A DNA stretch of 5,780 nucleotides from Chloroflexota bacterium (GTDB lineage Bacteria; Chloroflexota; Anaerolineae; UBA7937), in assembly GCA_003453555.1 (NCBI GenBank), contig DMLA01000166.1, positions 1-5,780 of the forward strand. Reading direction: 5' to 3'. Positions 1 through 5,763 of the stretch are shown one piece after another; the stretch's first letter is position 1; each line of letters opens with the position of its first letter. Position numbers and translations under genes: made by a program. Under the pieces are notes generated by a model. It worked only from the letters and a program-made list of their open reading frames with translations. It was not told the DNA's origin and did not search any database.

Positions 1-2127
1 GCTCAACGCCAGGCTGTGGAGGCTCCTGAGGGGCCTATCTTAGTGGTGGCTGGGCCGGGCAGCGGCAAGACCCGGGTGCTTGCCCATCGGGTGGCTTACC
101 TGGTCAAGGAGCGAGGCGTAAAACCTTACCACCTCTTGGCCGTTACCTTTACCAATAAGGCGGCCCGAGAGATGAAGGAGCGTCTCTTCCAACTCCTGGG
201 CCATGGGCTTCGGGAGATAACGATAGGCACTTTTCACGCCACCTGTGTCCGCATCCTTCGCCGGGAGAGCGAACGGGCAGGGATAGAGAGGAGTTTTGTC
301 ATCTATGACGAGAACGACCAGGCTAATCTAGTGGCCGAGGCGATAGATGAATTAGGGCTCGATAAGAAGACCTATCGCCCCAGAGCATTCCTGGCCGCCA
401 TCTCCCACGCCAAGTGCGAACTGATCCCCCCTTCCGCTTTCCCCTCCCCCACCTACTGGCATGAGATAGCAGGGAGAGTCTACCACCGTTATCAGGAACT
501 CTTGGCCACAAACAAGGCCCTAGATTTCGATGACCTTCTCACCAAGACCGTGGATCTTTTTCGAAATGAGGAAGATGTTCTGGATAAGTACCGACGACGC
601 TACCAGCATGTCCTGGTGGACGAATTCCAAGATACGAATATGGCTCAATATGAACTGGTGAAACTATTGACCTTAGAGCACCGGAACCTCTTTGTAGTAG
701 GGGATGAGGACCAGAGCATCTACACCTGGCGGGGGGCCGATTTCCGCAACGTCCGCCGTTTTCGGAAGGACTTCCCAGAGGCAACGGTCATCCTCCTGGA
801 GCAGAACTACCGCTCCACCCAGAACATCTTGGACGCAGCCCACGCGGTCATCTCCAAAAATGAAGCACGGGTGGAGAAGAGACTCTGGACAGAGAAAGAG
901 TGTGGCCTCCCCCTCACCATCATCGAGGCCTACGACGAGGAAGAGGAGGCCCAATACGTCCTGGGCGAGATACAACGCCTGGAAGCACGGGGGGTATGCG
1001 AACTCGGCGGCTGCGCGGTTATGTATCGCACCAATGCCCAATCTCGGGCCCTAGAGGACGCCTTCGTGCGGGCCGGCGTGCCCTACCGCCTGGTAGGAGC
1101 CACCAGGTTCTACGAGCGGCGGGAGGTGAAGGATATCATCGCCTACTTGCGCCTCGTCCATAACCCTTATGACGCTCTTAGCCTGTTGCGGATCATCAAT
1201 GTGCCCCGCAGGGCTATAGGGAAAAAGACGCTGGAGCAACTTATGGGGTGGGCTAACCGATTAGGGGTCCCTATATACACCATCCTAGGTCGACTATCCG
1301 TTCAGGAACCAGAGGAGACACCCTTTCACCCTCGTAGTAAGCGCATCCTCTCAGAGTTTGCCAATCTCTTGGAGGAACTGATCGATGCCGGCCAAAGTTT
1401 GGATCTCCTTGAACTTTTCGATCTTGTTTTGGAGAGGACAGAATACGCCGAGTATATAAGGGACGGCACAGAGCAAGGCGAGGAGCGATGGAATAATGTG
1501 ATGGAGTTGCGGAGCGTAGCCAGCGAGTACGCCGATCTCGCTCCCCAGGTGGGGTTGATGACCTTCTTAGAAGAGGTGGCTCTGGTCTCCGATGTAGATA
1601 ATTATGATGAGCGGGCTAACGCTCCCACTTTCCTCACCCTCCACATGGCCAAAGGGCTGGAGTTCCCGGTGGTCTTCATCGTGGGCTTGGAGGAGGGGAT
1701 CCTCCCTCACAGCCGCTCCTTCGATGATCGGGAAGCGATGGAGGAAGAACGTCGCCTCTGTTACGTGGGGATCACCCGGGCCAAGGAACGGCTTTACCTG
1801 ATCCACACCTTCCGCCGCACCTTGCGAGGCCTCTCTCAAGTGAATACCCCTTCCCGCTTCCTCCTCGACATCCCCCCTCAATTGGTGAGGGGAAGCACCG
1901 GATATGAAGGCGCGACTTGGCTCCCCAGGGGCCCCGCGGCTGTGGAAGTGCGCCAGTTCAATCCTGGCGACAAGGTCCGCCACCCTCAATTCGGAGAGGG
2001 GGTGGTCGTCTCCAGTAAGTTGGTAGGGGACGATGAGGAAGTGGTGGTGGCCTTTGTAGGGATGAAGCCCAAAAGGCTTCTGGGCAGCTTCGCCCAAATG
2101 GAGAAACTACTCCCCACTAGGGGCTAG
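1..2127 (+). CDS. pcrA: ATP-dependent DNA helicase PcrA/UvrD (5' partial)
   Basis: Superfamily 1A 3'-5' DNA helicase, used in nucleotide excision and mismatch repair, in clearing RecA or stalled polymerase, and in rolling-circle replication. The frame is open from base 1, beginning AQRQAV, the end of the Q motif, so the true start lies left of the window; the GTG at 16 is internal. Counting base 1 as residue 1 (708 residues visible): Walker A GPGSGKT at 18-24, motif Ia from 48, TFHATC at 77-82, Walker B DEFQDT at 207-212, motif III GDEDQS at 234-239, QNYRST at 268-273, motif V HMAKGLEF at 548-555, motif VI YVGITRAKERLYL at 588-600. A C-terminal Tudor-like domain (about 653-705, with GDKVRHPQFGEGVV) is typical of full-length PcrA/UvrD. 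Usual family length is about 720-780 aa, so probably only 10-20 residues are missing. All helicase motifs are intact. PcrA and UvrD cannot be separated by eye. The 3' end overlaps the convergent DUF5317 gene by 21 bp. Confidence 0.97.
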   Translation, partial: AQRQAVEAPEGPILVVAGPGSGKTRVLAHRVAYLVKERGVKPYHLLAVTFTNKAAREMKERLFQLLGHGLREITIGTFHATCVRILRRESERAGIERSFVIYDENDQANLVAEAIDELGLDKKTYRPRAFLAAISHAKCELIPPSAFPSPTYWHEIAGRVYHRYQELLATNKALDFDDLLTKTVDLFRNEEDVLDKYRRRYQHVLVDEFQDTNMAQYELVKLLTLEHRNLFVVGDEDQSIYTWRGADFRNVRRFRKDFPEATVILLEQNYRSTQNILDAAHAVISKNEARVEKRLWTEKECGLPLTIIEAYDEEEEAQYVLGEIQRLEARGVCELGGCAVMYRTNAQSRALEDAFVRAGVPYRLVGATRFYERREVKDIIAYLRLVHNPYDALSLLRIINVPRRAIGKKTLEQLMGWANRLGVPIYTILGRLSVQEPEETPFHPRSKRILSEFANLLEELIDAGQSLDLLELFDLVLERTEYAEYIRDGTEQGEERWNNVMELRSVASEYADLAPQVGLMTFLEEVALVSDVDNYDERANAPTFLTLHMAKGLEFPVVFIVGLEEGILPHSRSFDDREAMEEERRLCYVGITRAKERLYLIHTFRRTLRGLSQVNTPSRFLLDIPPQLVRGSTGYEGATWLPRGPAAVEVRQFNPGDKVRHPQFGEGVVVSSKLVGDDEEVVVAFVGMKPKRLLGSFAQMEKLLPTRG
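2064..2096 (-). repeat. Two abutting hairpins just past the DUF5317 stop
   Basis: On the minus strand, beginning 11 nt after the DUF5317 stop codon, TGGGC-GAAGCT-GCCCA (2096-2081) is followed directly by GAAGCC-TTTTG-GGCTTC (2080-2064). Neither is followed by a T-run, so they are not classical intrinsic terminators, although their position suits a transcript 3' end. They lie inside the helicase coding sequence on the other strand, so chance cannot be excluded. Confidence 0.3.
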
Positions 2128-3042
2128 AGACAAGGCGAGAGCCTGAGCCAGATCGCGGAGCCTCTGGCTGCTGGCGAGATCCTCTCCCTCCCTCTCCAAG
2201 AGAGTTAAGATAATATCCCCTATCTCCTCATCGTCGAAATCTTGCAGCCGCTCCCTGGCCAGTTGCACGTCCCCATTAAGGCCAAAGGAGTCGGCCACCA
2301 ACGAGATATAGGCCTCCTGGTGACTCCGCCGGAGGTCAGGAGGGTCGGTGTCGTAGTACTCCACCGGCCATAGAACCCACCCTATAATTAGCCAACCCAA
2401 AAGCAGCCCTAGGCCGAATATGGCAGCCCCCTTGACCCAGGAGACCCGGCCTAAGGAGAGAAGATAGGCGAGCGGCCTCCCTTCTTGGAGGTAGTGGGGC
2501 AGCCAGTTGGGGCCCAGCATCGCCCATTGCAGGAAGACGAAAGCGCCCAGAGCCACCAGGATGTCGCCAGGGCTGAAGACGTGGGCCGAAGGCAGGGGAT
2601 ACCCCAAGACGATGGTATCCCCCAGAAACCAAAGTCTGGTCCCCTCATCCATAAGAGCCACATTAGTATGGCGGCCCGTAGCCTGAAGAGCGGCTACCAC
2701 GTCGAAGAGCCCCGCCCGGCGCGCAGCCTCGATGGAGATGGGCATAAGGCCGCCGTTGGCCGCTATCACCAGGAGGTTAAGAAAGAGTCCTAAACCGAGG
2801 AGCCTGATCCCCGGAAGATCCCGATTAAGAGCCACAGCCAGGAGAAGGAGAACCAAGGAGGCTAGGTAGAGGTAGCCCATCCAAGGCTCCCAACGAGCCC
2901 CAAGAGGGGAGAATACGAACAACTGCAAAGCGAGTCCTAGGAGGATAAGATAGGCATGGCGGATATGGAGTTGACTGAGCCGTAGGATACTCCCCCCTCT
3001 GAGGAGGGCGACTATCAGAGAAACGATGACGAAAAAAATCAT
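2107..3042 (-). CDS. DUF5317 family membrane protein with C-terminal extension
   Basis: A 311-aa integral membrane protein of unknown function. The first ~180 residues look like DUF5317: hydrophobic helices at about 2-14, 30-46, 55-72 and 79-96, the hallmark NGGLMPIS at 96-103, then FLGDTI at 139-144 and SPGDILVALG at 157-166 leading into a helix at about 159-176. A further strong helix lies at about 203-227. It is followed by a soluble tail with PVEYYDTDPPDLRRSHQEAY at 226-245, then acidic, helix-forming sequence to the end. That tail resembles a segment I recall from other Chloroflexi membrane proteins, so this may be a fusion of two modules (inference). The ATG overlaps the stop of the upstream HD-GYP gene as ATGA (3039-3042), with only a weak purine-rich stretch before it, so translation probably depends on ribosomes arriving from that gene. 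The 3' end overlaps the helicase gene tail to tail. The family call is from memory of its signature; the function is unknown. Confidence 0.9.
   Translation of the reverse strand: MIFFVIVSLIVALLRGGSILRLSQLHIRHAYLILLGLALQLFVFSPLGARWEPWMGYLYLASLVLLLLAVALNRDLPGIRLLGLGLFLNLLVIAANGGLMPISIEAARRAGLFDVVAALQATGRHTNVALMDEGTRLWFLGDTIVLGYPLPSAHVFSPGDILVALGAFVFLQWAMLGPNWLPHYLQEGRPLAYLLSLGRVSWVKGAAIFGLGLLLGWLIIGWVLWPVEYYDTDPPDLRRSHQEAYISLVADSFGLNGDVQLARERLQDFDDEEIGDIILTLLEREGEDLASSQRLRDLAQALALSLAPSGE
2133..2169 (+). repeat. Two adjacent hairpins just past the helicase stop
   Basis: Five bases after the helicase stop come AGGC-GAGA-GCCT (2133-2144), with a GNRA-type loop, and then AGCCAGA (2146-2152) paired with TCTGGCT (2163-2169) across a 10-nt loop. 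No T-run follows. They could stabilise or help end the helicase transcript, but they lie inside the DUF5317 coding region on the opposite strand, and the call is weak. Confidence 0.3.
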
Positions 3043-4457
3043 CTTTCGCCCGCTTCGGAGGAAGCCTCTTCCAACCGAGGCTGGGCCCTATGGGGCATAT
3101 ATCTTCTTTCTTCTTCCTTCCTCGCCAGAGCGGTGAGGAAAGCCTCTACCACTTGAGGGTCGAACTGGGTCCCGCTGGCTGCCTTCAAGCGGGCTATGGC
3201 TGTCTCCTTCGACATAGCACTCCTGTAAGGGCGATCCGAAGTCATCGCGTCGTAGGCATCGGCTACGGCCAGGATCCTGGCCCCCAGAGGTATCTCTTCA
3301 TTTTCCTTGCCGTTGGGGTAGCCCCTACCGTCAAAATGCTCATGATGATGACGCACGATGTCGCGACCGGCGCCGAAAGCGGGGAAATACCCCACCAGAG
3401 ACTCCCCGATAGAGGGATGCCGCTGGAATTCCTCCCGCTCCTCGCTGGAAAGGGGACCCGGTTTGTATAGCATCGCGTTGTCCATCCCTATCTTTCCCAG
3501 GTCGTGTAACCGGGCGGAGGTGACGATCAGTTCGACCTCATCATAGGGTAGCCTCATCTGGCGGGCGGTCATCTCCGCATACTCAGCCACCCTTTGGGAG
3601 TGTTGGTAGGTGCTAGAATCCCTGGCATCGATAGTGTCCGCTAGGGCTATGAGCGCCTGTCTGGTCTGCTCCAGTGATTCGCGGACCAAAGCCATCGAAC
3701 GGCGCACGGTGAGGAGGGGGAGTAAGGCCAAAGCGATGCTCCAAGGGGCCACTGTCCAGAGCAAGGCAAAAATAGCACCCAAGGGGATCATGGTGACGTT
3801 GTGCCATGCCGCATCTCGCAAAGTGATCCGCCAAACCGTTAACACGGGGAAGCCTTGATCCAAAGCTATAACCACCGAGAGCAATAGATCGCTCAGGGTA
3901 TAATATATGAAGCCGGCCAGAATCAAAGCCAACAAGTCGCGAAGGGAGTTCAGATGGGCCGGGCTGGTATCGGCGACGAGGTAATAGACAACACTCACTG
4001 TGCCCAAGAGAATGACAGCCATGGAGACGTTGAAAGGCACCCTATTCCAAGGGCGCTTGAGGATGACTAGCCTGTAACAGATTTCACCTGCCAAAGTCCC
4101 CAGAAAGGCGATCCAGATGGCGACCTGAGGCCCGAAGAGGATAGCCGAGGCGATGAAAACCGCCGCTGAAACTGAGATCTCCCCCATTTCCCCGGGCATC
4201 ACGATGGGGAAGAGGTCCGCCAAGGCTACCATAAGCGCAAATATGGCTATCGTTCCCCAGCCGATGAGGGTGGCTGGCAGACCGGAGATGGACCAGACAA
4301 CCAGGGCGCCAGCGATCAAGACCAAAGTTAGAATATAGGCATCCCTAGGCAAAGACCGCAATTTGTAACCCCCGATATCTGATGGCAAGGCAAGGAGCCT
4401 CACCAGAGGCTCCTCTCCCTCACTCCTGATCTGGTCTTGCGGCTCCTTGAGGGCCAA
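3039..4457 (-). CDS. Membrane-anchored HD-GYP domain phosphodiesterase (cyclic-di-GMP hydrolase)
   Basis: Predicted to hydrolyse cyclic di-GMP at the cytoplasmic face of the membrane. The frame is 472 aa from a TTG at 4457. Residues 39-250 form an N-terminal sensor-like membrane domain with about 7-8 hydrophobic helices (for example 39-57, 65-85, 94-126, 142-162, 175-199, 221-250). A short linker follows, then the HD-GYP domain at about 265-445: H286, H318-D319 in ARLHDLGKIG, H347, the HHEHFDGRGYP block at 371-381, and D400 in AVADAYDAMTSDRPYR. All residues expected to bind the metal centre are present, so activity is likely. No GGDEF or EAL domain is present. The start is uncertain: an in-frame stop lies just upstream of the TTG, which has no good ribosome binding site, whereas an in-frame GTG at 4403 (codon 19) has AGGAG six bases upstream, giving 454 aa. 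The missing 18 residues precede the first helix, so both forms would work. It overlaps DUF5317 by 4 bp. The signal sensed by the membrane domain is unknown. Confidence 0.95.
   Translation of the reverse strand: MALKEPQDQIRSEGEEPLVRLLALPSDIGGYKLRSLPRDAYILTLVLIAGALVVWSISGLPATLIGWGTIAIFALMVALADLFPIVMPGEMGEISVSAAVFIASAILFGPQVAIWIAFLGTLAGEICYRLVILKRPWNRVPFNVSMAVILLGTVSVVYYLVADTSPAHLNSLRDLLALILAGFIYYTLSDLLLSVVIALDQGFPVLTVWRITLRDAAWHNVTMIPLGAIFALLWTVAPWSIALALLPLLTVRRSMALVRESLEQTRQALIALADTIDARDSSTYQHSQRVAEYAEMTARQMRLPYDEVELIVTSARLHDLGKIGMDNAMLYKPGPLSSEEREEFQRHPSIGESLVGYFPAFGAGRDIVRHHHEHFDGRGYPNGKENEEIPLGARILAVADAYDAMTSDRPYRSAMSKETAIARLKAASGTQFDPQVVEAFLTALARKEEERRYMPHRAQPRLEEASSEAGER
4393..4414 (-). 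promoter_or_regulatory. Perfect hairpin over an alternative GTG start and its ribosome binding site
   Basis: The arms AGGAGCCTC (4393-4401) and GAGGCTCCT (4406-4414) are exact reverse complements, nine pairs with a 4-nt loop. On the minus-strand mRNA the 5' arm holds AGGAG (4414-4410), six bases ahead of an in-frame GTG (4403-4401) that straddles the loop and the 3' arm. When folded, the hairpin would hide this initiation site. The repeat and the spacing are directly visible; that it regulates HD-GYP translation is inference, since the stretch also codes for protein if the upstream TTG is used. Confidence 0.5.
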
Positions 4458-4510
4458 CGATGGGCCGCTATCTTAATATTTAGCCGGTGGAGGGTGCCCG
4501 CAGTGAACCT

Positions 4511-4606
4511 CTAATGCCACTTGCCTTGGGCGCCACTGGCGAGTACGAGAGCGGCGATAGTGACTAGCACATACAACGCTCTCAGGTAGACGGTGCGCCA
4601 TTTCAT
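4511..4606 (-). CDS. Small single-helix membrane protein, 31 aa
   Basis: A short ORF of 31 codons from ATG (4606-4604) to TAG (4513-4511). AAAGGAGA lies upstream (AGGAG at 4621-4617, ten bases before the ATG), a credible ribosome binding site. The peptide starts with a positively charged stretch MKWRTVYLR, continues with a hydrophobic helix at about residues 10-24 (YVLVTIAALVLA at 12-23), and ends SGAQGKWH. This fits either a one-pass membrane peptide with its N terminus inside or a signal-peptide-like sequence; there is no lipobox cysteine. It lies between a strong promoter with its leader and the HD-GYP gene, with 53 nt to the TTG start or 107 nt to the GTG, so it is probably the first gene of the HD-GYP/DUF5317 transcript. 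It could be a small partner of the membrane HD-GYP protein or a leader peptide affecting its translation. I recognise no named family. Real-gene support comes from the ribosome binding site, the composition and the position, not from homology. Confidence 0.6.
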   Translation of the reverse strand: MKWRTVYLRALYVLVTIAALVLASGAQGKWH

Positions 4607-4738
4607 GCCGGGGAATCTCCTTTCGCTCGTTTTGGGTCCCTAAAGAGCCCGAGTTAGATTCCCCTTCTCTCCGCTTCAGGCTTTCGCCTACACCTCCTTA
4701 AACGAGACTGGCCCACCCAGACACGCCTCTCACCGGCT
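4607..4738 (-). promoter_or_regulatory. Structured 5' leader RNA (candidate cis-regulatory element, class unknown)
   Basis: The roughly 130 nt between the predicted transcription start (about 4738) and the small ORF are dense in inverted repeats. In transcript order: GCCGG (4737-4733) can pair with CCGGC (4611-4607) just before the ATG, closing the whole leader. A hairpin joins GAGA/TCTC and CTGG/CCAG (4731-4704) with a one-sided 7-nt bulge. A short stem AGGC-GAAA-GCCT (4689-4678) has a GNRA tetraloop. A perfect 9-bp stem GGGGAATCT/AGATTCCCC (4664-4656 with 4618-4610) encloses an inner CTCG/CGAG pair. The last stem overlaps the ribosome binding site and the spacer before the small ORF, so folding should block its translation. 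Two C residues (4610-4611) are shared by the closing helix and the 9-bp stem, so at full length those two compete. I could not match it to a known riboswitch consensus; in particular I see no clear cyclic-di-GMP riboswitch core. Confidence 0.5.
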
Positions 4739-4744
4739 TAATGC

Positions 4745-4773
4745 ATTCTACCATATCCTGACAAGGATGTCAA
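4745..4773 (-). promoter_or_regulatory. Sigma-70-type promoter for the small ORF/HD-GYP/DUF5317 cluster
   Basis: On the minus strand a perfect -35 box TTGACA (4773-4768) is separated by exactly 17 bp from TAGAAT (4750-4745), five of six matches to the -10 consensus. The predicted start is near 4738. The spacer between the boxes contains a small palindrome, ATCCT-GACA-AGGAT (4755-4768, plus strand), which touches the -35 box and could be an operator. This is the strongest promoter-like match in the window. It lies in the gap after the 215-aa gene, so the HD-GYP cluster need not rely on read-through from that gene. Confidence 0.75.
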
Positions 4774-4816
4774 TGCCCTGTTAGATAGAAAAAGTCACAG
4801 ATAGCGCTGGGAAAGG

Positions 4817-5464
4817 TTAGGAGAGTTTCATCACCGGTAGGCGGCGGTTCACGGCGTCTAAGGCCGCCCTTGCGCTGGCCTCTGCCTCTCCCTCGCCTCC
4901 GACGAAACTAACTCCCAAAAGGGTCTCTTCGCCAGCGGGGAAGAGGGAGGAAACCTGCACCACTATGATCTTTCTCTCTCCCAAATCGAACCGCTCCACT
5001 CCTTGTAGGGCCAGTTCCGCCTTGGCTCCCACTACCTGCTGGAGAGCGTTGAGAGTGGCCCGGGCCACCAGTTCCGCTTCCCCCACCCCCTTATCCTCGG
5101 CCAAACCCACGTGCAACCCTTCTGGGCTCCTGATTTGAACCTCCGCCTCTGCGCCGACCGGCCCGGCTTGGTAATGCACGGAGATAAGTTTGAGGCGGGA
5201 GAGGCTCAGCGGCAAAATCTGTTCCTCCCCCAACTGGACGAGACTTATCTTCCGATAATCGACTCGAAACCCGAACTTGACGAAAAGAAGCGACTCGATG
5301 TCCCTGACGATCTGCTTCGGAGCCCGCTCCGTAGAGGCCATGACATGGATCTCGGAGAGATCGCCCTTATCACCGGGGACCACCCGATTAGCGACCACGC
5401 CTTGAACCCGATTGATGGCCCCCTCCAACTCCCGGGGGTCGAGTACGCGGCTGTGTTGGGGCAT
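4817..5464 (-). CDS. Conserved hypothetical protein with internal repeat, 215 aa
   Basis: A soluble protein of unknown function with no signal peptide or membrane helix. The ATG at 5464 has GAGAGG six bases upstream (5476-5471) and a promoter just beyond. Residues 8-78 form a domain I recall as conserved in Chloroflexi and some other phyla without an assigned role: LEGAINRVQGV (13-23), a beta-type stretch LSEIHVMAS (36-44), then RAPKQIVRDIESLL (47-60) and VDYRKISLVQL (68-78). The predicted alpha/beta pattern could be ACT-like, but this is a guess. Residues 90-210 contain two similar units: 119-145 aligns without gaps to 183-209 with 11 of 27 identities, centred on GEAE and ARA-x-L-x-A. Each helix follows beta-rich sequence, so the C-terminal half is probably a tandem pair of beta-alpha modules. 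The gap to the next promoter is short, and no intrinsic terminator is visible, so some read-through into the HD-GYP cluster is possible. Confidence 0.88.
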   Translation of the reverse strand: MPQHSRVLDPRELEGAINRVQGVVANRVVPGDKGDLSEIHVMASTERAPKQIVRDIESLLFVKFGFRVDYRKISLVQLGEEQILPLSLSRLKLISVHYQAGPVGAEAEVQIRSPEGLHVGLAEDKGVGEAELVARATLNALQQVVGAKAELALQGVERFDLGERKIIVVQVSSLFPAGEETLLGVSFVGGEGEAEASARAALDAVNRRLPVMKLS

Positions 5465-5493
5465 GAACGACCTCTCTTCCGATCCTTTCGCCT

Positions 5494-5522
5494 ATTATAA
5501 CCCAGAAGTCAACCCCAAGCAA
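5494..5522 (-). promoter_or_regulatory. Promoter for the 215-aa hypothetical gene
   Basis: On the minus strand a perfect -10 box TATAAT (5499-5494) sits 17 bp downstream of TTGCTT (5522-5517), which matches the -35 consensus only in its TTG. The predicted start is near 5487, giving a leader of about 22 nt that carries the ribosome binding site GAGAGG. A TTGACT lies closer to the -10 box but only 7 bp away, too near to act as its -35 element. Confidence 0.6.
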
Positions 5523-5694
5523 CGCCTTCGTTTCATCGCCTCTAGATGGGCAGGCCCCTCCATCGCTCCCTCACATCTCCTGGCGATAGAGGATGTAGCG
5601 TTTCTGTACCCTAAAGCCGACCCCTTCATCTCTCTGCAGAAGATTGCGCTCGTTACAACAGAGGGGGTGATAGTTGTCAAGGTTGAAGTGCAGG

Positions 5695-5723
5695 TTGCTC
5701 CTCCTCTCTGACTATGGTATTAT
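5695..5723 (+). promoter_or_regulatory. Divergent promoter for the right-edge gene
   Basis: TTGCTC (5695-5700) and TATTAT (5718-5723) are separated by 17 bp, with a predicted start near 5730 and a leader of about 34 nt before the ATG at 5764. The -35 box resembles that of the divergent promoter at 5494-5522 (both begin TTGCT). The overlapping TATGAT at 5721-5726 is an alternative -10 but would need a 20-bp spacer. The rest of the 299-bp spacer between the two genes shows no other site I can support. Confidence 0.5.
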
Positions 5724-5763
5724 GATGTCCGTGCGTAGGTGAGAACGCTCGGAGGGTAGATCA

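Noticed and set aside
673..1041. Minus-strand frame of 122 codons inside the helicase gene.
   Set aside because: It lies entirely opposite conserved helicase motifs III and IV and has no ribosome binding site or motif of its own.
1567..2097. Long minus-strand frame (176 codons) inside the helicase gene.
   Set aside because: It is a shadow of the helicase reading frame, which carries motifs V and VI and the C-terminal domain here; the opposite-strand translation has no recognisable domain.
4458..4510. AT-rich patch (TAAATATTAA on the minus strand) as a second promoter for HD-GYP.
   Set aside because: No -35 box occurs at acceptable spacing; the best candidate, TTCACT, is 19 bp away and poor.
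4607..4738. Possible cyclic-di-GMP, SAM or cyclic-di-AMP riboswitch in the leader.
   Set aside because: Isolated matches exist (a GAAA tetraloop, GGGACCCA, CTGGCCC), but none of the full conserved cores appears in the right order, so only an unclassified structured leader is claimed.
4774..4816. T-run (TTTTT on the minus strand, 4789-4793) after the 215-aa gene as an intrinsic terminator.
   Set aside because: No stable stem precedes it; only a 3-bp hairpin and an AGCGCT palindrome are present.
5495..5680. Minus-strand frame of 61 codons upstream of the 215-aa gene.
   Set aside because: It spans the promoter, has no ribosome binding site or recognisable motif, and is of a length expected by chance.
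5412..5711. Open plus-strand frame across the divergent spacer; from an internal ATG at 5463 it would give an 82-aa protein.
   Set aside because: It lacks a good ribosome binding site and runs through the convincing minus-strand promoter at 5494-5522, and I recognise no motif in it. Its composition is not absurd, so conservation in relatives would be worth a quick check.
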